Origin: JAUIKM01 sp964445695 | Lineage (GTDB): Bacteria; Bacteroidota; Ignavibacteria; Kapaibacteriales; UBA7675 | Direction of reading: 5' to 3' | Length of the DNA: 64,000 nt | Assembly (NCBI GenBank): GCA_964445695.1 | Contig: CAYULF010000006.1 | Location: forward strand, 124,001 to 188,000 | Shown here: one piece after another, positions 8,688 through 16,151 of the stretch | How the letters are laid out: each line of letters begins with the position of its first letter | Position numbering within the stretch: position 1 is the first letter of the stretch | Program-made: the position numbers and the translations under genes | Notes under the pieces: model-generated | What the model was told of the DNA's origin: nothing | The model's input: the letters and a program-made list of their open reading frames with translations, nothing else | Database searches by the model: none

Positions 8688-9566
8688 ATGAAAAAGAAAA
8701 AGTACTACATCTGTAGGCTCACCGTTGATGGAGCCGCGAAGGAAATACGGGACGAAAAAGTTTTGCACGCAATGAGGCACAGCAAAATACTTGTCACAAA
8801 CAAAATCTCCAGTGGATTAATGGGAGTAGAAGACACTACTGTTGATCAGAAGCAGATTGTATTTGGAACATTCTGGAGAGCCAATAAAACTCACACTGAT
8901 GAAGTTTACGACCCAGATAGAGATGATTTCAATGAGGTTAGCTTGCACAATCGAATCAAAGGAAAGGTACCTTTTTTCTATGATCCAAAATCACATCTCT
9001 TGGTGTGGGAACATTCATACAAGGTAGACGTCGACGTATTTATTAAGAATTTCTCTCGCGTTATAGAGTATACAATAGGAGATCTACTAGTTGTAAATCT
9101 GTTTCTACTCAATGAGTCTGATGAAATCGGCAACTTTCTTGAACAACTGTACACCGTAAAAAGAATCAAACTACATCTGCGACCCACCAATCCCGACATC
9201 ATTTCGGGCGTCGAGAACTACGAAGCAGCATTGCGGAAGTACAATATATCGGTGCAGGAAATTATCCAGAGTGTAAGAGCAGGACATGACATTGATCGGG
9301 AAGTGCTGGAAGTGTTTCATGTTTCAGCAAAGTTTTTACTTGTTCAGAATGGTTATGGAGATGCACAAATTCAAGGTAAAGACAGGGAGGGTCGGCTTGT
9401 TTCTTACGACTCTAAGACTCGCCCTGTCGTTAGAGAGAGCGATGGCCCAGAATTTAGAAATGAACGTGAGAAAGCACGATTCGCAATTTCGATCATGAAA
9501 GAAATGCAGGACCGTGTATTCAAATCAGACAATCGACTCGGCGAACCAGATCGCGTCCAAGATTAA
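8688..9566 (+). CDS. AT-rich accessory gene, DUF4747-like protein
   Basis: A 292-residue soluble protein with no signal peptide or membrane segment. Its GC content is far below that of the neighbours, a sign of recent transfer. The layout resembles my memory of the DUF4747 family: an FFYDPKSHLLVWEHS strand, a central KVDVDVFIKNF helix region, then RIKLHLRPTNPD, and near the end NGYGDAQIQGKDREGRLVS. That family has no firm function to my knowledge. The start at ATG 8688 gives MKKKKYYICRL; no Shine-Dalgarno is visible, only A-rich sequence. It is followed 69 bases later by a membrane-protein gene on the same strand, so the two probably act together. A phage-defence role is a guess from the context only. 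Confidence 0.7.
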   Translation: MKKKKYYICRLTVDGAAKEIRDEKVLHAMRHSKILVTNKISSGLMGVEDTTVDQKQIVFGTFWRANKTHTDEVYDPDRDDFNEVSLHNRIKGKVPFFYDPKSHLLVWEHSYKVDVDVFIKNFSRVIEYTIGDLLVVNLFLLNESDEIGNFLEQLYTVKRIKLHLRPTNPDIISGVENYEAALRKYNISVQEIIQSVRAGHDIDREVLEVFHVSAKFLLVQNGYGDAQIQGKDREGRLVSYDSKTRPVVRESDGPEFRNEREKARFAISIMKEMQDRVFKSDNRLGEPDRVQD

Positions 9567-9635
9567 AGAATTTTTTCACAAAGAATACGTCATTGCATAA
9601 CAACCTTTTTATAAGGGCCCTCTACAAATGATTGC

Positions 9636-10226
9636 TTGAAATGTAATAAAACGAGCTTTCTAATGAAGACAGACAAAGTAACCAGTCGATTTGGATCAAA
9701 ATTATTTACTATAGTCCGGTCAGTAGACTTCATAATTAGCATTTCAGCAACGATTGTAAGTGCTTTGGTGCTTCCAAACAATCTAGGGAATCAAATAATG
9801 GAAGACCTACTTAGTTCTTCCATCTCCATACAATCAATATTGTTCTCAATTCAATTGGCGGCATTTGCACTTGTTGTTTCTTTCGTAGATCATGAAGTTT
9901 TACGTGTCTTACAGCAGAAGAAAGATTTGTATGAAGAACTTGTTTGGCATTTCAAAGTGACCAGCTATTCACTATTTGTTGGACTCCTATCATCAATAAT
10001 TAGTTTTTCGATTGTCGTCACGTCAAAATGTACAACTCCAAACTATGTTGCGGCAATTCTAGCTGGACTGACTCTCTATGGAATACTGGCTTCAGCACTT
10101 TCAATGCGCCAGTTGTTTAACGTTGCCTCCGTTCGCGGACAATTTTTCAAGGGAAAAACCGTAACGCAAAAGGGAATTGACGCATTAGAGGAATTCCTAG
10201 ATAGTGAAAAAGCAGACAGCGACTGA
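9636..10226 (+). CDS. AT-rich accessory gene, four-helix membrane protein
   Basis: A 196-residue protein with four likely membrane helices at about residues 24-46 (IISISATIVSALVLP), 62-86 (SILFSIQLAAFALVVSFV), 114-135 (LFVGLLSSIISFSIVV) and 140-163. A basic and polar loop (HEVLRVLQQKKDLYEE) lies between helices 2 and 3, and a charged C-terminal tail (about 30 residues) is probably cytosolic. I do not recognise the family. The base composition matches the upstream DUF4747-like gene and differs from the genome. ATG 9663 (MKTDKVTSRF) is an equally good start. Small multi-helix proteins paired with a soluble partner are common in abortive-infection systems, but this is inference. Confidence 0.7.
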   Translation: MKCNKTSFLMKTDKVTSRFGSKLFTIVRSVDFIISISATIVSALVLPNNLGNQIMEDLLSSSISIQSILFSIQLAAFALVVSFVDHEVLRVLQQKKDLYEELVWHFKVTSYSLFVGLLSSIISFSIVVTSKCTTPNYVAAILAGLTLYGILASALSMRQLFNVASVRGQFFKGKTVTQKGIDALEEFLDSEKADSD

Positions 10227-10416
10227 AAACACATGTTTGGCGGGGTTGAAGTTCAGTGCCGCCGAGCTGTCATAATTCAACAAGTCCATAAACGAACGTC
10301 CGCCGTTTGCAACAAATCAGATGCCGTTCAGACCGAGTTTCAGGTTGATTGAGCTCTTTGATTCAAGACATACAGTAAATCGGACCAATTTCAAATTTTT
10401 GGCACGATCAGTTTTT

Positions 10417-10462
10417 GAGCTGTGAGCCCTTAGCGCTCACAGCTCCTACGTAGTTTTACGTA
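10417..10462. repeat. Palindrome family, copy 2 (left outer arm missing)
   Basis: This copy keeps the core GAGCTGTGAG...CTCACAGCTC and the right outer arm (CTACGTAGTTTTACGTA, ending at 10462), but the left outer arm is absent, leaving unrelated T-rich sequence. It ends 11 bases beyond the stop of the MutS-like gene, which is transcribed toward it. It looks like a decayed or truncated member of the family seen at 5646. Confidence 0.85.
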
Positions 10463-10473
10463 GTGCCTTCGTG

Positions 10474-12309
10474 TCAATCAACTTCAAACTCCACCGGCAA
10501 CCCCTCCTGCCGCATGATTTCCAAGGCATTTGTCGTCGGACAGGGCCCCGGACGTAGCGTATAGTCGAAGTGCATCTTGCCGTCCGCGATGTGCTCCCTG
10601 AAATGAAAGTTGTGAATCTTCGAACTTAAAGTCTCAAGTGAAGTCAGCTCCAGGTCGTGCGTGGTGACGAGGCCCAGGCCCGGTTTGTCGATCAACGCGG
10701 CTATGGTCGACTTGCTGCCGATCAACCGCTCGCGGTTGTTGGTGCCGCGGAAAATTTCATCGATAAAGTACAGCAGCGGATGCGGGTGCTCAGCGTCCAG
10801 AGCGCTCAGCAGCGCGCGCAGGCGGCGCACCTCCGCATAAAAACTCGAGATGCCGTCCAGCACCGAATCGCCCACGCGAATGCAGGTAAACATGCGCAGC
10901 GGCGTACAGCGCATCGAACGCGCCAAAACCGGCGCTCCGGCGTAAGCCAGCGCCAGATTGATGCCGATTGTGCGCAAAAAAGTGCTCTTGCCCGACATAT
11001 TCGAGCCGGTCAGCACAATGATCGTTCCCGTGCCGCTGATGTCGACGTCGTTGGCGACGCGCTGCTCGCGTTTGATCAATACATGCCCGAGTGCCTCGGC
11101 CTGAATAACGGGTTCGCCGGACGCGTCGAGCAGGTCCGGAAAGTGCGCCGCCGGATGCAGCCAGGCAAAATTGGCCAGAGAGGCGAGCGCTTCGATCTGA
11201 TACAGGCGGTCCATCCAGTCGTCGATGTTCGCGCCGATATTCAGCTGCACTTCGCGCAGCCGCCGCGCCGCCGAAATATCCCAGGGAAACAGTCCGTTCA
11301 AAATCCCGAACACCACCACGTTTTCGCGGACGGAAATGGCGTTCAGGACGCCGTCCAGTTGTTCAATTAATCGCGCGGGACGAGGATCGGTATAAAATGG
11401 CCGGCACAAGTCCGCCAGCTCGGTCTTGCCGCTATAGTTAAACGACTCCAGACGCTTAAACAAACCACGGAGCGCGCGCAATCTGTCATGCAGCTCGCGG
11501 CCCGAAGTAAAACTGCGCTTGATTTTTTTCTGCATAAACAGCGCCAGAAATATCTGCGCCAAAGCCAATCCGTACCACAACTGGTTTTCCACTCCACTGA
11601 ACAGCGCGATTAACGCTGCGATCGTCGCCACGCTCAGCAGACGTCCGCACCACAGAGCCGCGGCCGGAATCTCTTCCATCTGGTTGTGCGCAAACCACTG
11701 ACTGATTTCCTCGCCGTTGAGACGTTTGCTGCTCACAAGCCGCGCATCCAGATTGAGGCGGTCGCGCAGATGCGTGAGTGGTTTGAGTTCACGAACGAGG
11801 CGCTGACGGCGGCGAGAAGCTTCCAGATCCACGTCCGGAGCCTGAAGCCACGCAGCCAGGCGACGAGACCCGCCGTCGGAAACAGATGTGTCGATAAGAT
11901 GCAGCAAGGAGCGTTCGCCGCTCAGATCCAGGTCGTTGTCAAACGGGTGATCAGCCGAAGCGCGCGCCAGTGCCGGCGCGTCAAGTTCGTCCCAGTCAAG
12001 CAGGATGCGCGCGCGCTGACGTCGATTGAGATCGCGCATCAGCTCCGAGCGCTTTAACGATCGCGCACAGCGCTGATGCCGAAGCGCCACAAAGACAAAC
12101 AGCCCGCCGAAAAACAGCAGTGAAAATGCACCGTAGACCGGATCCCTGAGCGCCAGAACCGCGGTCGCAATCAGACCGCCGAAAAACAGCAACAGGCGAA
12201 TAATTGCAAGTCGGCTGTATACAATTCCAAGCCGACGCTCAAATGCGAGCAGGTGATATTCGCGGCGGTCAAAAAAGCGCAACAGCGCATCCTGTGTATC
12301 CATCCGCAT
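10474..12309 (-). CDS. Membrane-anchored MutS-family ATPase
   Basis: The 611-residue protein has the MutS ATPase core at its C-terminus: Walker A GSNMSGKST near residue 433, the Walker B FIDEIFRGTNNRER, and the VTTHDLELTSLE motif. It lacks the MutS mismatch-binding domain. Instead it has hydrophobic helices near residues 33-75 (LLLFFGGLIATAVLAL, GAFSLLFFGGLFVFVAL) and near 215-265 (LLSVATIAALIALF, YGLALAQIFLALF), so it is likely an inner-membrane protein. This architecture is known in Bacteroidota-type genomes as MutS-related protein but its role is not established. It starts 8 bases after the FG-GAP gene stop, suggesting co-transcription. Confidence 0.88.
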   Translation of the reverse strand: MRMDTQDALLRFFDRREYHLLAFERRLGIVYSRLAIIRLLLFFGGLIATAVLALRDPVYGAFSLLFFGGLFVFVALRHQRCARSLKRSELMRDLNRRQRARILLDWDELDAPALARASADHPFDNDLDLSGERSLLHLIDTSVSDGGSRRLAAWLQAPDVDLEASRRRQRLVRELKPLTHLRDRLNLDARLVSSKRLNGEEISQWFAHNQMEEIPAAALWCGRLLSVATIAALIALFSGVENQLWYGLALAQIFLALFMQKKIKRSFTSGRELHDRLRALRGLFKRLESFNYSGKTELADLCRPFYTDPRPARLIEQLDGVLNAISVRENVVVFGILNGLFPWDISAARRLREVQLNIGANIDDWMDRLYQIEALASLANFAWLHPAAHFPDLLDASGEPVIQAEALGHVLIKREQRVANDVDISGTGTIIVLTGSNMSGKSTFLRTIGINLALAYAGAPVLARSMRCTPLRMFTCIRVGDSVLDGISSFYAEVRRLRALLSALDAEHPHPLLYFIDEIFRGTNNRERLIGSKSTIAALIDKPGLGLVTTHDLELTSLETLSSKIHNFHFREHIADGKMHFDYTLRPGPCPTTNALEIMRQEGLPVEFEVD

Positions 12310-12317
12310 GAGGACGC

Positions 12318-14489
12318 TTAAGGCAATACAATCGTTGAAGTCTGAGCCAGAATTTGGCCGTCACCGGCGACGAGGCGCAGAAAGAGCGGTCCGGCAATGG
12401 AAATACCGGACGACATGGAAAGTTCCGCCAGGTTAAACAGCAGGCTACCGGTTGGCAGAGTTATGTCGCGTCGCCACAGCAAACGGCCGGTCAGGTCGGA
12501 GAGCTGCAAACTAAGGTCTCCGCACGCCGTGCCTCTGTTGACTATCTCCAGCCTCAGTTGTTCAAGTCTGGCCGGTTGCGGCCGCACCTGTATGTCAAAC
12601 TCACTTGTTTGATTCGCCGACGACTCGTTTTCAGCCACGCCGACGACTACGTCGTTGCGGTAGAGAATCATGCCGCCGTTGGACGTTCCAACCATGACGT
12701 CCTGATCGCCGTCGCCGTCGATGTCGCCAATTGCCGGCGCGCTTAAACTGTGAATTTCGAATTGATAAGTGTTATCCAGCACAAGATCTTCAAATCCGCC
12801 ACCGTTGTTGCGGTAAACCAGGACCCCGTCGGAGCCGGTACCAATCAGCAGGTCCAGATCATTGTCGTTGTCGATGTCCCCGAATGCCGGCTGTGAACTG
12901 GTACCAATATCCAGGCCGAGATATTGCTCGTCAACGAGTTCAAACTGTGGCATTGTCGCGTCGCCGGTATTGCGGAGCAGCGCGAGTGCACCGTTCAGCG
13001 CACCGACGACGAGGTCATTATCCATATCGCCGTCAACATCGACGGCAAAAGGCGCAGCATATGTTCCCAGGTCAATTCCTGCCAGCAGATCGCTCTCCTC
13101 AAAGAAAGGCTGCGCCGGACTGCCGATGTTAACAAAGTGCGTCAATTTGCCGTCCCAATGGCCCACGACCATGTCAAGATCGTCGTCGCCGTCCAGATCG
13201 GCAAAGGTCGGTTTGAGGTTGTTGCCGACGTCGATGCCGAAATAGTCATTGTTGATTACTCGCAGCACGCCTTCGGACTGCTCCATGTAAGTCAAAGTGC
13301 CGCGTTCGATTGTTCCGGGAATTGTTTCGTTGCCGACGATAATTTCGGGGAGGCCGTCGCCGTTCAGGTCGGCAAATGCCGGAGCGGCGGCTTCGCCGAA
13401 ATCCAGCGTGCGAATAAGCTGCGTCGTGCGCTCCACAAACTCCGGCGCCTGCGCCGATCCGATGTTTTCAAGGTAGTACAACAGTCCTGGACCGGCGTCG
13501 GCGGAGCCGAATACGCCGTCGAGAATTCCGACAATCATGTCCTGATCGCCGTCGTTGTCAACGTCGCCGAAGCGCGGAATGTTAAAAGCTTCGGTGTTAA
13601 GCGGGTTGTTCTGCGGAAAACGGACATCGCCGTTCGTGAATTCGGGATCGTCGCAATTGCCGGTGTTTTCAAACAGCAGCAGGCCGCCGGCAAAAAAGTC
13701 GCCCCAGATAAAGTCCTGATCGTTGTCGCCGTCGATGTCCACAAATGTTAAAACGTTTTCACCGTGCTTGCCGCCGCCGGCAATTTCGTCTTTGACATCG
13801 CCCTTTTGAGTTCCGGCGGTGATAATAAACAACTGCTCAAAACGATTCGTGACGAGGTCGTAGCGCGGCAGGAGTTCGGTGTCCAGGCCAATGTGCTCGT
13901 AAAATGTAATGGTCCCATCAACATCGCCCATGAACAAGTCTTCGTCGCCGTCGCAGTCGATGTCCGCCCAGGCCGGAACGGATTGCAAACCTCCCGGAGA
14001 AATGAGCAGTTGATCCGTGTCGAGCAATTGGTCGGTCGCAAGTTCCAATACGGCCTGTTGCGGCGAGCCGACATTGCGATACAGGCGGAAACCGCGGTCT
14101 TCCCCGGCGCACACCAGATCGATATCCCCGTCGTCGTCAAAATCGACAAAGTTGTACCAATTGCCGATGTTAATGTCCATCCAGTTGGATGTGCGCCATT
14201 GCCAGTCGTCCCCCACTCGTTCAAAGAATTCCAGACGGCGCGCGTTTAACTGCAGGAAGAGATCCAGGTCGCCGTCGCCGTCAATATCGACCAGTTCCGG
14301 CCGGGGGGATTTCATGCCGCCGATAAACGGATATTTTAGTTGCCTACCTTCTATGTCGACAACCTGGGCTTCATCGACAATCCTGGTGAATTGGGCCTTC
14401 AGGTGCGCCGGCAAACAGAAAAAAATCAAAAGAGCGCCGCCAAAAGCGGCAGCGATATCAAGGATCGGTCGCGGTGTATACGTTTTCAT
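12318..14489 (-). CDS. Secreted FG-GAP/VCBS-repeat protein with T9SS-like tail
   Basis: The frame is open from 14525, but ATG 14489 follows GAGGGACC and gives a normal signal peptide (MKTYTPRP, then a hydrophobic segment ending LKAQF), 723 residues. The mature part has about ten blocks with the Ca-binding motif D-x-D-x-D-G (VDIDGDGDLDLF, VDFDDDGDIDLV, ADLNGDGLPEI and others), which form an integrin-like seven-bladed propeller. The last 90 residues (VRPQPARLEQLRLEI onward) resemble the T9SS C-terminal sorting domain, with the YPNP motif changed to RPQP. It probably acts at the cell surface or outside. The ligand is unknown. Confidence 0.88.
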   Translation of the reverse strand: MKTYTPRPILDIAAAFGGALLIFFCLPAHLKAQFTRIVDEAQVVDIEGRQLKYPFIGGMKSPRPELVDIDGDGDLDLFLQLNARRLEFFERVGDDWQWRTSNWMDINIGNWYNFVDFDDDGDIDLVCAGEDRGFRLYRNVGSPQQAVLELATDQLLDTDQLLISPGGLQSVPAWADIDCDGDEDLFMGDVDGTITFYEHIGLDTELLPRYDLVTNRFEQLFIITAGTQKGDVKDEIAGGGKHGENVLTFVDIDGDNDQDFIWGDFFAGGLLLFENTGNCDDPEFTNGDVRFPQNNPLNTEAFNIPRFGDVDNDGDQDMIVGILDGVFGSADAGPGLLYYLENIGSAQAPEFVERTTQLIRTLDFGEAAAPAFADLNGDGLPEIIVGNETIPGTIERGTLTYMEQSEGVLRVINNDYFGIDVGNNLKPTFADLDGDDDLDMVVGHWDGKLTHFVNIGSPAQPFFEESDLLAGIDLGTYAAPFAVDVDGDMDNDLVVGALNGALALLRNTGDATMPQFELVDEQYLGLDIGTSSQPAFGDIDNDNDLDLLIGTGSDGVLVYRNNGGGFEDLVLDNTYQFEIHSLSAPAIGDIDGDGDQDVMVGTSNGGMILYRNDVVVGVAENESSANQTSEFDIQVRPQPARLEQLRLEIVNRGTACGDLSLQLSDLTGRLLWRRDITLPTGSLLFNLAELSMSSGISIAGPLFLRLVAGDGQILAQTSTIVLP

Positions 14490-14557
14490 CCTGGTCCCTC
14501 TTTCAATCCGTTCGTGGTACGACAATCATTGCGCCGATTAAACAATCCATGCGACGT

Positions 14558-14598
14558 ATTAAACAGAACGCCCGTCGATTCTGCAACCGCGGGCGTTC
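14558..14598 (-). terminator. Rho-independent terminator after the haem/propeller lipoprotein gene
   Basis: Arms GAACGCCCG (14566-14574) and CGGGCGTTC (14590-14598) form a nine-pair stem with a 15-base loop. On the minus strand it is followed by TGTTTAAT. It lies about 55 bases past the stop at 14651 and ahead of the FG-GAP gene. Confidence 0.6.
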
Positions 14599-14650
14599 CC
14601 CTGATGCGTTCTCGCGAGTCCGAGGTACATGACCCGAACCCCCGCCATTC

Positions 14651-16069
14651 CTACCTTGCGATGTTAACACCCGTGGGCAAAGCCGCCAGTTCAAGCACTT
14701 TAACGATCTGGCTGTCAAAGGTCGAAATCACGACCAGAGTGCCGTCGAATTCGTTGTCGCCAAAGTCGTGACGCGGCGTATAACTGCCGTCCTTGTTGCG
14801 ATTTGAAACGTAGACGTATTTGCCGTCGGGCGATACAACCACGCCGTGCGGCATTGCCAGACCATTGCCCTGCACCATGGCGCGCACGGTATTGTCCGCG
14901 CTGTTAACGACAGCCACTCTGTTGTCGCCATTCAGCGCAACGTAGAGCACCTGTCCGTCGGGTGCAAAGTCCATGTGCCAGGGTTTGGAGCCGAGTTCAA
15001 CCGAGCCGTCAGCCACGGGATCCTCGCTGCCGTTAATGTTAAACGCGTAGAGTTTGCCGTCGGCCTGGCCCGTGTAGAACAGTCGCGTGCCGTCGGGACT
15101 CAACTCAGCTTCGAGCGGACCGCTGCCCTGTGCAATTGTGCCGCTGATTAAATCTTCGCTCTGTGTGTCATAGCGCATGTAGGCGCCCTGAACCAGGCTG
15201 CCGGTGTAGAGATAGCGGCCCGTGGCATCCAGTTCCAGCGCGTGCGGCAATTCAAACTGCATCGGGATTTCACCATCGGTATCGCCGGAAATCGGCAGCA
15301 TCGTAGCGCGGTCAATAACGCCGATAGTGCTGATATCTTCCGGTGCGGTCATCGAGCGCGAAATGTACAGCCGGTTGCTGTTGGGGTCTATTTCGAGCAG
15401 GCCCGGTTTAATGATCGAAATGTCCGTGACGACTTCATTGCGCGGGTTTAACTTGACCACGCGATTGTCGCCGATGAGGCTGACGTACCAGTAGGATCCG
15501 TCCGGTTCGACCGCCACATGGTGCGGGCTGCATTTGTCGGAGTAACCGAGTTCAACAAAATCGACAACGCGAATGACGTTGTTGCTCGCCATGTCGACAA
15601 TGCGAACCTGAGCGGCGTCCTGGCAGCAAACGTACAGCAGATCGCTTGCATTCTGATAGGGATTTTGTTTGGCGTCATTGATTGCACCTTCATCAATCCA
15701 GCGCGCAACGAAGGTTTGCTCCGACGGCAGCAGCGCGGCGGAACCAACTTCGGCGGGGTGCGGTCCACCGACGAGTTTGCTCAGCATCTGAACAATGCGC
15801 GAATCGTCGGACCTAAACGCAATCAGCGCTTCGCCGTTGTCCGAACCCTTGACGACATTGTCCCAGGAATCCAGGCGCAGTCCGGCTTCGGCCAGATTAG
15901 CGCCATGACATTTTGTACACGAAGCCGAGAAAATGGGCTGCACGTGCTGCGAATAGGAAATGAGATCGATCGCGTCGTAATTGATGACCGAATTTCCGCC
16001 TTCGTCGTCATCGCAGGCGCTGAAAAATCCAAGTGGCAGAAGACAGAGCAAGTACAATGCACGCCGCAT
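14651..16069 (-). CDS. Lipoprotein with c-type haem motif and YVTN-type beta-propeller
   Basis: The start is ATG 16069, preceded by GGAGG at a good distance; the frame is open nine codons upstream but without such a site. The 472-residue protein begins MRRALYLLCLLPLGFFSAC, a lipoprotein signal with Cys about residue 19, followed by an acidic linker. The motif SCTKCH near residue 48 is a c-type haem site of the planctomycete-cytochrome type. The remainder is built of propeller repeats (YVSLIGDNRVVKLNP, LYVALNGDNRVAVVNS, PDGKYVYVSNRNKDG), the YVTN/cytochrome-D1-like family. A double Cys (VCCQD) lies near residue 160. It may pass electrons at the cell surface. The electron partner is unknown. 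Confidence 0.85.
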   Translation of the reverse strand: MRRALYLLCLLPLGFFSACDDDEGGNSVINYDAIDLISYSQHVQPIFSASCTKCHGANLAEAGLRLDSWDNVVKGSDNGEALIAFRSDDSRIVQMLSKLVGGPHPAEVGSAALLPSEQTFVARWIDEGAINDAKQNPYQNASDLLYVCCQDAAQVRIVDMASNNVIRVVDFVELGYSDKCSPHHVAVEPDGSYWYVSLIGDNRVVKLNPRNEVVTDISIIKPGLLEIDPNSNRLYISRSMTAPEDISTIGVIDRATMLPISGDTDGEIPMQFELPHALELDATGRYLYTGSLVQGAYMRYDTQSEDLISGTIAQGSGPLEAELSPDGTRLFYTGQADGKLYAFNINGSEDPVADGSVELGSKPWHMDFAPDGQVLYVALNGDNRVAVVNSADNTVRAMVQGNGLAMPHGVVVSPDGKYVYVSNRNKDGSYTPRHDFGDNEFDGTLVVISTFDSQIVKVLELAALPTGVNIAR

Positions 16070-16151
16070 CGGGAATACCTCCAGATAAAACATCAAACTC
16101 CGGCACAGACGCCTGTTGTTTCAGGGTACATCCGCCAGGATACAGCACCGA

